Source: Calliopsis andreniformis
Lineage: Eukaryota > Arthropoda > Insecta > Hymenoptera > Andrenidae
NCBI RefSeq assembly: GCF_051401765.1
Contig: NC_135066.1
Span: 21,641,501-21,705,500, forward strand
Direction: 5' to 3'
DNA length: 64,000 bases
Made by a program: the position numbers and the translations under genes. How positions within the stretch are numbered: position 1 is the first letter of the stretch; every line of letters begins with the position of its first letter. This document shows positions 12,232 through 23,820 of this stretch, piece after piece. A model generated the notes under the pieces. It was not told the origin of the DNA. It did not search any database and was given only the letters and a program-made list of their open reading frames with translations.

Positions 12232-14040
12232 CACTGATGCACAAAATTAACGGTCTACTAAAAGTTTGCGAAAAATTTGGTCATTTTCAAGTGGTTGTAT
12301 CTCCGTGAAAAATAGGTATAAAAAATATTGAAAGCAGCCATATTTTAGCCTGAAATTTCTAGTTTCGAAATCATGTACCCAGCTAACTTTTTGTGCAGTA
12401 TAATGCCATTCTTTTCAAGATAAAGCGCAACAAAAAAATTGTTAAAAATTTTTGTCAACTTTGAAATGATACATGGGATGAAAGAAATTTTTCTTCGCGA
12501 ATCCATTTAAATACTTTTACGGCGGCAACCTTTCCCTTTAATTTCCTTTTTTTAGATTTGTTCTACCATTTTCTGTTACCACATTATGTACTGTTGCATG
12601 AAAAATGACACCTTTAACGTTGAGCACCTATAATTTACGACTGAGTAATCATAGGAAAATTGCAAAGGATGTTTTGGAAAGCTGAAAAGTTTCCCTTTAA
12701 GTGCATTTCCTCGGAAATTAAGTGAGAATTTTTTTTTACTTTGTGCCTTTGGTAGTTGAATACGCGATACGATCTGAAAAACGGCTAGATCACTTTTTCT
12801 TATGTACGATGCTTCTTCTAAACTCTTCCTTTCGTTCTCGCAGCGTGTGAACGGCAATATCATCTTTTTTTCTTGGTTTCAGTTTATTTACAAAATTTAC
12901 AAAAACTGCAGGTACGAAGTGACGGAACAGTGCATATCGACTGCATATCGTGCTTTTTCTTAGTTATTGCAATAGATTTACTTTTTTTTATTGGACTTTA
13001 TTTAAGATCGTCTAAGAGTGGTAATTCACCAACGAGGGGGCAATACCCATTATTAGACACTGTCGAGCGTACATCACTTGTCCTCCGGGTAGCGAATCGT
13101 CTAGGATGGCGTAGCCTTGGTCACAGCCGTGAGGATTTTACATGCGACGTTCTCCTATGTCTTGTTCAGTACGTCGGATATCTCTTATTCAGGGGATAAT
13201 ACAACTATCGTTTCAGGACAACCGTATTCACGTGTCAGACAGACGACAATGTCTGTCATCCTGAAGAATAAGTTACGTGGCGAATTTGTTTAATGCAAAG
13301 TGATGAACATGTGTTTGGGCAAACAATAAATCGCGTATTCAACTAACAAAGGCACAAAGTAAAAAAAATCTGATCGGTTCGGCTTTTGGCACAGGTGTTA
13401 TGGGTACTTTAAAGTAAAAAAAAAAACGTGGACACTTGAATGTTTCCATGATTTTTCTAAAACTGGCATCATGTTTTGTGAAATATGGTAATTACCTTAT
13501 TTTCTAGGTCATTTTGAAATGGCTTGTATACGATGAAAAAAAATTCTCACTTAATTTCCGAGGAAATGAACTTAAAGAGAAACTTTTCAGCTTTCCAGAA
13601 CATCCTTTGCAATTTTCCTACGATTACTCAGTCGTAAATTATAGGTGCTCAACGTTAAAGGTGTCATTTTTCATGCAACAGTATATAACGTGGTAACAAA
13701 AAATGGTAGAACAAATCTAAAAAAAGGAAATTAAAGGGAAAGGTTGCCGCCGTAAAAGTATTTAAATGGATTCGCAAAGAAAAATTTCTTTCATCCCATG
13801 CATCATTTCAAAGTTGACAAAAATTTTTAACAATTTTTTTGTTGCGCTTTATCTTGGAAAGAATAGTATTATACTGCACAAAAAATTAGCTGGGTACATG
13901 ATTTCGAAACTAGAAATTTCAGGCTAAAAAATGGCTGCTTTCAATATTTTTTATACCTATTTTTCACAGAGATACAGCCACTTGAAAATGACCAAATTTT
14001 TCGCAAACTTTTAGTGGACCGTTAATTTTGTGCACCAGTC
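12232..14040. mobile_element. 1.8-kb foldback element with ~0.5-kb inverted arms
   Basis: The left end reads TA|CACTGATGCACAAAATTAAC. The right end is its inverted partner (GTTAATTTTGTGCACCAGTC|TA), with one mismatch at the outermost base. Arms 12232-12738 and about 13532-14040 are highly similar. A further inverted block of about 40 bp lies at about 12739-12775 and 13332-13372, so the right arm carries about 160 extra bases (13373-13531). The centre, about 12780-13330, has no recognised coding sequence. TA duplication and end sequence resemble Tc1/mariner-type elements; no transposase is present. Confidence 0.88.
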
Positions 14041-14042
14041 TA

Positions 14043-14209
14043 CATAAACAATATAGATCTAACAGTTGAAAATTAACTTACATATAAATAGGTAATAATG
14101 GTCTCTAAATAAATCATAGTGTTTAAAAAAGCGATGACATAACAAGCCTTTATCTCGTTCGCGAAATCCGTTGTCTGTTGATATACATGACCAACAGAAG
14201 GTCGCCTTC
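14043..14209. other. Spacer without gene
   Basis: Short AT-rich spacer; nothing recognised. Confidence 0.35.
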
Positions 14210-14495
14210 GGTTGGAGATTCCTTTGCACTAATAACAAACACGGTGAATTTGAAGTATGACTCGTTTTTAGCTTGTTACGAGTCCAGACGAGTTACGTAA
14301 AGTAACTATGAAAGGGCTCGATTCAAAGCTCCTTCCGTTAACCTTTGACTTTGCCTGGAAGTCACCATGTAAGGGCTGATAGGCATTTCCATTGCACCCA
14401 ATTAATAGAATTCTTTGAAAGTAATATCCTTGAACTTTTCTCGGAAACTCTGCGATGCAACCGAGTCCCCACCATTTTTCCCATAGATTTTTGAC

Positions 14496-14505
14496 TATAA
14501 AAAGG
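14496..14505 (+). promoter_or_regulatory. TATA-like box in LTR-like block
   Basis: TATAAAAAGG lies about 20 bases upstream of a GCGGGTTCATTTCC segment that could hold a transcription start. It stands out in a locally GC-richer context. It fits the U3 promoter of an LTR, but function is unproven. Confidence 0.4.
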
Positions 14506-14959
14506 CCAAAAAATTCGGTCTAGCGGGTTCATTTCCAATCTAGTTCGAGTTTAGTACGCGGCTTAGACTGGAAGCAAGATCGAGCATTAGTTCTCCTTCG
14601 AGTAGAATCATAGAGTACAGTATGTAAAGTAAATTCACTGCAACGTAGTCTCAATGACGCGTCCCCCGCATACCTCTGTGCGTAATCTAGAGACAGAGGA
14701 CTTAGTTCCGTGACACGTAAGTTCATCAACAGTTGTATTCCTTCGAGTCAACTTAAGCTCGGAATAATATACATTTTTATAAGGTTTGTTAAATTGGACT
14801 TAGTTCAATCAAAATCTTTCCTAAATCCAATAAGAAGCGAACGCGTAACGATCCCACAAATATTATATTTTTACCGCTCGAGATATATTATAAATTGGAA
14901 AGTTACGAGCCCATACTAATATCTTCGCAATCCTTGTGAAGATTCCCTTTCCTAACCTA

Positions 14960-15225
14960 CAGGTGGCTCTCGGTGTTGGCCATTGCGCACTGGTTCGTCT
15001 ACGTTCCGTGACTCCTGGCGAGTGCAAAGTTACTCACTGGTTCGTCCACAGTCTTTATTCCATCCTAGTGGCTCCCGATACTCGCCAAGTTCAGTGTCGG
15101 TTCGTCCACGAAAACCTATCTAAAACCTAAGGTGGCTCCCGGTGTTGGCCGTTGCGCACTGGTTTGTCCACAACCGTGAGGTGGCTCCCAACGAGTGCAA
15201 AGTTACCCGTTGGTTCGTCCACGAA
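14960..15225 (+). repeat. Diverged tandem GTGGCTCCCG / GGTTCGTCCACG repeats
   Basis: Roughly four to five copies of a composite unit. One half begins GTGGCTC(C/T)CGGTG or a variant and the other ends GGTTCGTCCACG or a variant. Spacing is irregular (about 40-100 bp), so this is a degraded tandem array. Confidence 0.7.
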
Positions 15226-15372
15226 ACAATAACAATATTCCAAAAACCCTGACCCTCGGTCAGACTATCTAGACCTCGGCTCGTAACAAGCTATTACAGG
15301 TGAAGTCGAACAGGTGAACGACCTGTATCAACTGTTCGAATTTCAGGCCCGACGTCGAGTGGGGACGTCAGA

Positions 15373-16355
15373 GACTGGGAGACAGAGAGAAACTGTCGAA
15401 CATTAGACAAAGACAAAATATAATAAGCGAGCGCCACGTAGTGACTAATTAGCGTGTTCCACGCTTTCGTGGAGACACACACGAATCTTGCAGTCAGTCT
15501 TGCGCCAGTCCTTCGACAGGTAGCAGGAAATCAGCGGGTTCATAACCATTCCGAGCCTATTTCGCTAAGAGCACCTTGGTTTATCCAAACGTTCGAAGTC
15601 CTCGAAGAGCTAGAAATCTAGCTGTCTGTTCAGTCTCTTGCGGCCTGATATCTTCGTCTGTTCGGCTATCACGTATTATACATGCGACAAATGAATCAGA
15701 TCGCAGTAGAGGAATTTTTTGGCGAATTAATGCACTCTTGGAGTCGGTGATTGTCACGATTCTCTGAGTTTGCCAATCGTCATAAGAGCATCGAGACCAC
15801 TGCTTAGGTGCATTGGTTGACGAGTACATTCGGACAGGGCTAACGTAAGTGCATATCACCTCTGCGTTACCCGCGCTCTACCACCCCGTGTAGAACCACC
15901 CCCGTGTGACGAATAGATACACACGGTGAGGTGAACGGCGAGTTGTAGAGCTTCTGGCCGTCACCAGCCTCTAAACCTACCACCAGCTAGGGACGGTGCA
16001 TTTCAAGGCTCGCGAATCCCTGCTCTTGCGGTGATTCGCACGAAGCAAGCCTTTTTATAAGATGCATAACACGTAGAGAAGAGGTTTCCTCCTCTCTGTG
16101 CATTCGCCTATCGACGATTCCTTTAATTGCAAAGGAAAGTCGAAAATACAGTCCACTGCATTACCTTCGCGTTACAGACAAGGTATTGCTATCCCCTCCA
16201 CATAGGCTTGTTGTCAAAGCCTGGAGTCGGAAGTCTTCGGTACAGCGCGAACTTACACTTTCGCTTACCGGTGCGGTTCCACCGCTATCTTCTGTTTTGA
16301 GGCGCTAGCGTCGCTGATCGGCGTCGCCGCCAAACGAGGACCCCACACTCTCCCA
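15373..16355 (+). mobile_element. GC-rich dispersed repeat, copy 1 (LTR-like)
   Basis: Collinear with 36848-37815 at moderate identity. Shared words include AAGCGAGCGCC, GACCACTGCTT, CTCTGCGTTACCCGCG, GTGTGACGAATAG, ACAGTCCACTGCA and CATAGGCTTG. Both copies are on the plus strand, about 1 kb long and much more GC-rich than their surroundings. No clear coding frame is shared. The copy at 36848 follows a gag-like relic, so an LTR retrotransposon origin is likely but unproven. Confidence 0.7.
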
Positions 16356-16359
16356 GCAG

Positions 16360-18035
16360 AACGAGCGCCCGCGAAGGACCATTGGAGCCTCAGCCTTTTA
16401 AAGCTTTAAAGTTTAACATTAAACATCGTATTTAAGCCCTTTCTAGAGCCGACTCAAATTTAACTAACGTTATAGTTTCTTAACTTAACAAATTTTATTA
16501 TTTGTAATTAATTTATATACAGAAATGTTCTTATACGTAATTTTAGGTATATATTTATACGTAATTTCGTATATTTCTTAAACTGAAGAAAAGACTTAAA
16601 TTATTATAAGAAATATGATATTGGTATTGTCTTTAAACTCGAGACAAAACAAGACTATATCAAGATTATAACGGAATTTCGTGTAACGGAATTTCTTAAT
16701 GATTAAGCAGTATCTTTTGTCTAATAGTTAATTCTTTAAACTTAAGAATTCCAACGATATAACAATGTGACTTTTAAAGCAACATAATAATGTAGTAAAG
16801 GTAAATATTATGTGATATAAAATAGTTTTAATTATTAGTAAATTAGCTTATTCTCAGTGAATAATACACTTTTAAGTTGAAATGTTTTGTCTTGCGGATA
16901 AACAGCTGTTTCAGTATTGTGCTTGTCGTTTTTTTTCCCATCACTTTAATTCCCTCCAGTTTTATCTGTCACTTTATGGATGTGTCCTTCGGATTTTCTT
17001 CTTTTCGCATCTGCATGTGCGTGGATCCTTGTATCAAGTTTTTTGCGATATCGTTCCTTTTTGCCAGTTCCCCTCTGCTATTTGACTCTTCTTGTTTTGT
17101 ACGAGCTTAGTTCATTTGCTAATTGAGATTTCACCGTTGCTCCTTTTGTCCGTTGTTTCTGTGTTCGCAGCGGTAGAAATAGCCGAGGAAAGTTTGGTGA
17201 GACACTGTTGGCTGAGAAGCAGCGAAAAAACGAGAAATTGCCAGGAAGCAACTCGTACATAATGAGTTGGTTCAGAATTGTTTCTCATTAACAAGATAAT
17301 AAAATTGTTTAATTAGTGTTTGAAATTCGATTACGAAGTTTATAACTGCTCGGTCTGCGTGTCTTCTGAGGTTCTGAGAGTTCATTGCTCGTTTTTCTTT
17401 TAAAGAAATTCATAACCAAAAGAATTAGTTACTTCTATTTTCTATTCTGGTATTATAAACATTTGTCTGTATAGTTTGACAAAACTTTAATCAATTCTGT
17501 ATATACTAATACAGTAGGATCTTGATTATTCGGAATATCACTAATTTGAATCTGAAACAGTCTATGATAACTAGTTTTATTATTTTCGATAGACAACTGT
17601 TAAATTAATTATTAATTAACCAGCTTAATAATAAATTTAATACACGAAAGAAAGCTCATAGTAATAGTCCATTAGCCCTGTTAATTGCTACCTTTTTGTA
17701 TCTTTGTATATCATTATTAAATCATTATTTGAGTTTATCATAATACTGTACTCTTATTGCTAATACAACGAATAATTGAGAATCTAGATATTAAAGTTTG
17801 TAAGTAATTATGACTCGGTTAATGGAAATTCTATTGTATGTTCCTATTGTTATACCAAATACACAGAGTGTCCTAGATTTTTCCGTGTAAACATATCAGA
17901 CAATAGCAATGTGTTCCTACACTGTGTCAAAAGAAATACCAGCTCGTCGTCATTTTATACGTTTATTTCAACTTTTTAATAAAGTATTTAAGAGTCTATG
18001 TTTATGTAACATCTTTCTCTTATTTTTGCTAATAG
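16360..18035. other. No recognised gene
   Basis: AT-rich sequence. Short frames at 16877-17294 have no family resemblance. The last part may include the degraded 3-prime tail of the LINE that begins at about 18040, whose exact 3-prime end is unclear. Confidence 0.4.
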
Positions 18036-18282
18036 AATATCTATTTGTTTATCGTCGCATCGACTAATGTCATTAGCGACCACTATAAATTTAGATATTG
18101 TTACATATTATTTGTACTTGAAGTATTATATGTGTATGTATGTGTATGTATTGTAAGAAAAATGTTGTATATTATCTAAAATATTGTATATTATCTATTT
18201 TACTCGAATGAATTTATACGTTATTCTTAAGTTCTGTGCCTGTGATAAAGCTTAAGATCTTTCTATTTCTTCAGAATTCTCT

Positions 18283-18850
18283 AGGCAGATTTTGACGTCA
18301 TTGATTAGTCTGTATCTTTCCCTCAGGGTTGGTTTTCTCGAATATGTGTATATGAGTTGCTGTTGGGTGTCCTATTCGTAATCTGTTAACAATGATTTAT
18401 TGTGTCTGTTTAGTTTATTGGCTGGATTCTTAGATGTGGTGTTGCCCTTAATTTCATATAGCGATGTCTTTTTTGAAGTTTTCCATTCTTGGTTCCATTT
18501 GTTGCTTGTTATTTTGGCAAAGTATATTTGCGCATCTTCGTATGGTACTTTGGTACCCAGGGTGTTGTGTGGAATTTCTATTAAATCACTTGAATTGTTG
18601 GGTGGGTGTTTTAGATAGCAAAGTGCTATTTTAACTTCAAATTCTAGACTTTTGTTTTTATTTTGGAGGGTAATTGCTATGGTGTTTCTTGTAAAAATGT
18701 TTTTTACTTCTTTTAAAGCTGTTTTAGAGTCCGTCGATATGATGTATTTTCTATTTCTTTTGGATTCGAGTTTATCTATAGAGCTATTTCGACTGCTAGC
18801 ATTTGGGAAAGGAGTTGTGATAGTGTGGGTGAAAGTGAGTACTTAATTCT
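18283..18850 (-). pseudogene. LINE RNase H / C-terminal region, broken
   Basis: On the minus strand the motif STDSKTALKEVKNIF (near 18700-18738) matches the RNase H block in which the Asp of TDS is catalytic. Downstream blocks include KWNQEWKTSKK (near 18490) and KPTLRERYRLIND (near 18300-18335), similar to LINE C-termini. The segment between the RT and this block contains several stops. RNase H in a LINE is characteristic of the I superfamily. Confidence 0.75.
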
Positions 18851-19262
18851 TTCTTTGCCGATTATTAGAGTGATTTGATTTACTTCTTTCGTTGTAGATC
18901 CAAATGTGTATATATTCAACCTGTTGTTGTAATCTCTATTTATGTTGTGGTCTTCTAATATTTTGATTGCTAAACTAGATTGTTGATGCAGTGGAGTGTC
19001 TTTGACAAGGATTTCAGGGAATGTAAGGTTGTTTGTTTGTAAGCAATTCCTTAACCATGTACCCAGAGAGGCAGGGAATTGAGGCTTTTCGTGGAATAGA
19101 ACTTGTCATTAGATGATTCGAATATACATTTAAAAGTTGGGTTTTTTAGTGAAGCCGCTTTCTTGTACGCGTAATTGAGCATTAGTTTGTCTCGTCTGTA
19201 TTTTAAGGGCTCTGTTTCATTTTCGGCTAGTATGCTGGATATTGGGCTCGTTCGAAATGCAC

Positions 19263-20589
19263 CTAACGTACAATTCGGAGACCGGAGTGATGGACGGAAT
19301 TTAGACGAGTTACTTCTCTGCTTGTACTATACATGATAGATTCGTAGTCTAATTTTGACATAATTGTTGATTTATATGTGTTAATTAGAATTTTCATATC
19401 AGCATCCCAATTCCTAGCTGCAAGTATTTTTAAGAGATTTAACCGCTTCGTACAGTCCTTTTTCAGTTCTTCGATATGTTTTTTCCAGGATAACTTCTGA
19501 TCAAAGGTCATTCCTAGTATTTTCATATTGGAGACTTCTGTAATTGATGTGTTACTAAGTGTAAGTGAGAGTTCGTTCAGTGGGGTATTATTTCTAGAGA
19601 ATACCATATATTCCGTTTTGTTGAGTGAAAGTTTGAAACCAGTTGCCTTTGACCAATCAAAGAGGCTATTTAAGGACTGTTGTATTGTTTCTTTGGTAAT
19701 ATTAGTATTTTTACCGCTGCAGAAGATTGTAAAGTCATCAGCAAAAAGACAGCTTTTAATTGGGGATTTCACTTGATTAACAATGTCGTTTATTGCTATT
19801 AGAAATAGTGTGACACTTAAGACAGAGCCTTGAGGCACTCCGTTTTGTATCGGCGATTTACTGGATAGCAATCCGTTGATCTTAACTTAAATCGATCGAT
19901 TTATTTTAAGAAATTCTTAATAAAAACTAATATTTTCCCTCTTACTTCCAGGTTGTACAGTATGTTAGTTAATCTATCACACCATATCATTTCGTAGGCT
20001 TTTTCTAGATCAAGGCGTACAACTGCTACGTGAACCTGTTTTATGAAAGCGTCGGTTATAAATTTTTCGACGAAAACGAGATGATCTAGTATTGATCTGT
20101 TCTGACGGAATTCACTTCAATTCGGTGAAATTAAGTTTCGTTCTTCTAGAAATATTGTATGATTCATCCATTGACATCGATAGAGATATTACTGTTAAAT
20201 GTTGAATCGGCTTTTTCCTTGAGATTGTAATTGCGCTCTTTGTATTTTGCTTTTTATTGCCTAAACTCTTCTTGATAATTGCTGTCATTTGAATTGGCAA
20301 CGAACGTTTTGGCTAGTTCATTTGCGATATCGATTGATTTGCTTATGTTATTTCCTTTATCGTCAATTAAGTTATTAATTTGGGTCGAGCGTTTTTCCCC
20401 GTGAATCCTTCTTATTCTGTTGAAAATTATAGAAGATGAAGTACTCTGGTTTAATTGATAAGTGTATTCTATCCACGATTTCCTCTGACTTTGCTTAAAC
20501 ACTTTTCTGCATATGGCTTTTGCTTTATTGTGTTTCATTTTATTTGCGATAATTTTGTGCTTCTTGTAGACGTGTTTGCAATTTTTCAA
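19263..20589 (-). pseudogene. LINE reverse transcriptase, frameshifted
   Basis: The RT region is split into pieces at 20254-20589, about 19895-20110 (another frame) and 19263-19871. The middle piece holds QNRSILDHL and the first catalytic block RLDLEKAYEMIW. It then meets a TAA. The last piece has NGVPQGSVLS and the catalytic FADDFTIF box (near 19730-19750), followed by LNKTEYMVF and a thumb-like KILGMTFDQKLSW block. Catalytic aspartates are present, but stops and frame changes break the protein. Beyond 19263 the frame shifts again into a GAFRTSPISSIL block, typical of the post-RT region. Confidence 0.9.
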
Positions 20590-20762
20590 AGCCGTAGCGC
20601 ATTCATCGTTCCACCAAGAAACTTACTTTTTATTTTTGTTAGTTTTAATTTCTGGAATTGCTTCGTTTGCACAGTTATTTATTAAAGATGTAAGTTCGGT
20701 CATTACGTCATTTATGCTGTGATTATTTATTTCCAGATGGTTTATTTTTGATAAGTCTATTT

Positions 20763-21368
20763 CTATTTCAGATTGGAAAAGTTGCCAGTTTGCTTTCCGA
20801 AAATTCCAAGTCGTGAGTAACGCGATGTATGTGCGGCTAATGTTAGATCTATAGCGCTTTCTTCTGTATTGTATTGGTTGAAATGAGTCATTTCATTAGT
20901 GTTTAATAAGACAATATCATCGGATTGATCGATAATTTCCTCTATAATTTTTCCTCCTGTATTAGTATTTCTTGATCCCCATAATGTATTATGGCTGTTA
21001 AAATCTCCTAGAAGAATAAATGGTTTAGGTAGTTGATTTATTAATTGTTTCATGTTATCTGATGAAAAGGTGAAACTATTTGGAAGGTATATGTTGCATA
21101 TGCAAATTTTTTCATGTAAGTAACAGATGGCTGCCGTGGCTTCAATATCAGTTTTGATGTTAATTTCTTCAAAGTTATTATTCTCTTGGATATAAGTTGC
21201 TACGCCTCCACTCGCATGATTGTTCCTGTTCCTATTTCTAACAATTTTTGAATATCCTTTGATGTTAGCACAGTGTTTGTGTTTGAAATGAGTTTCTTGT
21301 AGACATATAATTTTAATTTTCCGGGCATAAAAACCATTTAGATTCCACTGTAGTATGTTGGTATGCAT
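20763..21368 (-). pseudogene. LINE endonuclease domain (APE type), partial
   Basis: Opens with ILQWNLNGFYAR, the usual first block of LINE endonucleases. It jumps straight to KIICLQETHFKH; about 15 residues normally between them are missing. Then come IYLPN, the GDFNSHNTLWGS block carrying the catalytic Asp and Asn, and the ESAIDLTLA block near the C-terminus. The final SDH block expected after this was not seen before the frame closes. In the family this domain nicks target DNA to prime reverse transcription. The internal deletion and the lost frame mean it is non-functional as read. Confidence 0.88.
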
Positions 21369-21404
21369 TATTGGTTTTTTTAGGTGTATTTTATTATTTA
21401 AAGA

Positions 21405-22807
21405 TTAGTAGTATTCGTCTGAACTTCCGTTTTTTGTGTCCGTTGGAGTTTCGAGTTTTTTGATAATTCTAATGAATTTGTTTTTTAAGCTACGTTCGGT
21501 TAGTAGCGGATAAATTTCTCTCATCATAGTAGCTACTGCTTTAGAGTTTGTAGTGTATTCTTTGACTGTATCTTGAACAAGAGAGTTAGAATAGGTTTTG
21601 TCTATGAAATTAATCAAATTTGTGTAATCAAGAGGAAATCTGTTTTGGTTGTCTTCTATTTTTTGTTTTACAGTTAAGAGGGCTAATTCTATATTCTTCG
21701 TTTTTATTTTATCTTCTTCTTCTAGTTTCTTTTTCTTGGGCTTTGTATTGGGCGATTTAAAGGTTTTCCTTGCTTCCATTTACTGTTCTTCGTCAAGTTG
21801 CAACAGAGAGAATACGTTGGATTCGGAATCCGAGATTTCCGAATTTTCGTTGATTTTATGTGAATCGGCCTGGCTAGAAAGAGGCCGTTTCGATCTATTT
21901 GTATTCAAATTGTTTGTTATAGATGAAAGGATTTCGTTTAAATCATTAGTTGTATAGTTTGTTTTGTTATCAGTGGTCATATCGGTGGTTTCCATTAAGT
22001 TAAGTTCTTCATTATTAGAGGCAACTGTTTTTTCTTTTGGGATTGGAGTTTGGTTTACTATTTTGTCACTTCCTTGATTATTTGCTATTGAACATTGCCT
22101 TGCTAAATAATCTTCCTTTTTGCAGATGAAACATGTTAGGCCATCTGGTGACAAAAAATCCAGTAAGTTGAATTCTTATAGGTAATCGATATTGATTCGG
22201 GGATCTTTTTTACGTCGTCTTGATGGATATAAACTTGTTTTCGAAAGCTACAGATTTGAGACAGTCCAGGCTCAGATAATCCTGCGCTTATGAATGAAAT
22301 TTTTGATTCAAGACGGATTCCCAAATGTTTTAATAATTTTTCGATTATTTCATGTGGTATTTCTGGGTTGACGTTGAATATGGTGACCCTTTTTGTACGT
22401 GCTATGAGTGGAGTTATGCTAATATTTGTATTTCCTATTTTGATCTCTTGTTTTGTTTCTATTAATTCATCAGCTACTTGTTTCGTGAATAAATATCTGC
22501 AAACTCTGCTATTTGATATTTTTGATCTAAATCTAATATTGTTCTGGTTCGTTAATTTTACAATTTGGCTTACGTACTCCTTAAAAGAGGTTCTTTCCAA
22601 TGCCTGTAACACAATTGCTTGGTCTCTTTTGAGGAAGATTTCACTTTTTGTAGTATTTGCGTAGTTTATTGCTTGAGTGGTACTTGGCTGTTTTTCTTTG
22701 TTTGTCGGTATATCCTGAGACTGTAGCACTATTTCTCCTCTGTAGTCAGAGGAGTGCTTACCCCTGTACTCAGGGGTAAGGGGGGCACCTCCTAGAGAGG
22801 TGGTCAT
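21405..22807 (-). pseudogene. LINE ORF1 (gag-like, zinc knuckle), broken
   Basis: Three consecutive pieces form one ORF1-like protein: 22136-22807, 21780-22154 and 21405-21779. The first starts MTTSLGGAPLTPEYRG and includes a basic RNA-binding-like middle. A one-base frameshift near 22150 joins it to the second piece, which opens with a retroviral-type knuckle (CFICKKEDYLARQC). The usual histidine of the CX2CX4HX4C pattern is tyrosine here. The third piece follows an in-frame TAA at 21780-21782 and is lysine-rich. Its family role is RNA binding and chaperoning during retrotransposition. The missing histidine and the two breaks argue against activity. Confidence 0.85.
22757..22780. repeat. Perfect 10-bp hairpin in ORF1 5-prime region
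   Basis: CTTACCCCTG and CAGGGGTAAG flank a 4-base loop, within the first codons of ORF1. In the RNA it would be a stable stem-loop close to the start codon. It could be structural or simply coding coincidence. Confidence 0.6.
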
Positions 22808-22920
22808 TACTTTAATACATTATACGAGGTGTTGGTAATGTATGTATGGTTCGTATTTAATTCACCGTTCACTTCTGTACACACGCGCGCGTCAAGACTC
22901 GTTCGGAAGTATTTTGTTTA

Positions 22921-23643
22921 CTAACACATCTGGATTCTACGACGGTCGGAACAGGAATCTAATAGAATATGTTTGCTGTATATAATTTTTGATCAAAAGA
23001 ATTCAAGTTCTACTGTATAAACTTAAATGTAAATATAAAAGGAAAAAGTAAAATGTCATCAGATTGTAGTATTATTATTCAATATTATTAAACTGTTCTT
23101 GAGACTATGAATGAGTTTTATTTCGGTTTGAATTGTCAGAAACTTAACGTGTTTATCTCACAAAATATGGAAGAAAGTAAGAAATAATTTTCAAATATTA
23201 CTATAGTAGTTATTAACCATTTTACATGAATTATTTCCAAGATTCATTTTAATAAGCATTTATATAAGACAGCGCATGATACGTGCGGAGTGGGGAACGC
23301 GAATTTGTTTATGGCGGTACTTGGAGCGGGTCCCGAGAGGCATCAGCCGATTCTGGATAGACGATAATATTCATTCATGACACGACAGTCGAACCGATAG
23401 TACCTGGTATCGCGTTATCTTTGTTGAAACACATAGTTCTGTTTTGGCTAGAACGATTCCGAGTCCTTTTCGATTCGCCTTACTTTTTCTTATATTTATG
23501 TGCTAGAAATTCTAGGGAACCGGAAGCACATAATATTTATCCGATCAGATATCGTAATTCGGTGAACTTGTCTATGTGATTTTCATATAGTATTTTCATG
23601 CTAAAGATAAGTTTCGCAGGTTGGTAGTTGTTCGGAAACTTAC
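22921..23643. other. Presumed intron; nothing recognised
   Basis: Sequence between the LINE 5-prime side and the dipeptidase exon's donor. The next dipeptidase exon was looked for on the minus strand and not found. Confidence 0.4.
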
Positions 23644-23820
23644 CAGACTTCTAAGCACGTCGTCTGGCACGTTTCTAGTGGAATTGCAGAGTGCCCTGGC
23701 AGCACTGTGAGAGAAAATCACCGGTGCCATCGTCGTCTGCAGTGCAGCCCTCATAGTCCTTGTCGAGACATGAGAGAGGTCCACTAACATTCCCAATCTG
23801 TTTAGTTCTCTGACAACTGC
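23644..23820 (-). CDS. Membrane dipeptidase (renal dipeptidase-like), internal exon
   Basis: A 59-codon internal exon on the minus strand. The acceptor is a T-rich tract ending TTTTTCAG before 23820 and the donor is CTG|GTAAGT after 23644; both borders fall between codons. The peptide contains [30 protein letters not shown] and [11 protein letters not shown]. These are blocks of the peptidase M19 family. The histidines of LSHVS and FSHS match the two that ligand the binuclear zinc site in mammalian renal dipeptidase. Family members hydrolyse dipeptides and leukotriene D4 at the cell surface, often GPI-anchored. Upstream exons (with the HxD and bridging Glu ligands) should lie at higher coordinates and downstream ones at lower; I could not find either. 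The exon has no stops and good splice sites, so it is probably functional, though a retained fragment cannot be excluded. Confidence 0.9.

Larger units (their letters stand above)
14210..15250 (+). mobile_element. LTR-like or retroelement leader repeat
   Basis: A GC-richer block with a TATA-like box at 14496-14505, followed by a leader-like stretch and then diverged direct repeats. The repeats, at about 14960-15225, alternate variants of GTGGCTCCCGGTGTTGGCC and TGGTTCGTCCACG. The word TGGCTCCCAACGAG near 15185 is similar in style to retroelement primer-binding sites. No paired LTR or gag/pol was found next to it, so the assignment is inference. Confidence 0.45.
18040..22920 (-). mobile_element. 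I-like non-LTR retrotransposon (LINE), broken
   Basis: A nearly full-length LINE on the minus strand. From its 5-prime side it carries ORF1 with a gag-type knuckle, an apurinic-type endonuclease, reverse transcriptase, a C-terminal region and RNase H. The RNase H together with ORF1/EN/RT order places it in the I group of LINEs. All blocks carry stops or frameshifts, so it is dead as read. Both ends are approximate: sequence upstream of the ORF1 start to about 22920 is taken as 5-prime UTR, and no clean poly(A) or target duplication was fixed. It lies on the same strand as the dipeptidase exon at 23644-23820, on that exon's downstream side, so it may sit in an intron. Confidence 0.85.

Noticed and set aside
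15581..15859. Minus-strand frame containing TITDSKSAL, like an RNase H TDS motif
   Set aside because: The rest of the frame lacks RNase H blocks and the matching position in the copy at 37 kb does not keep the frame.
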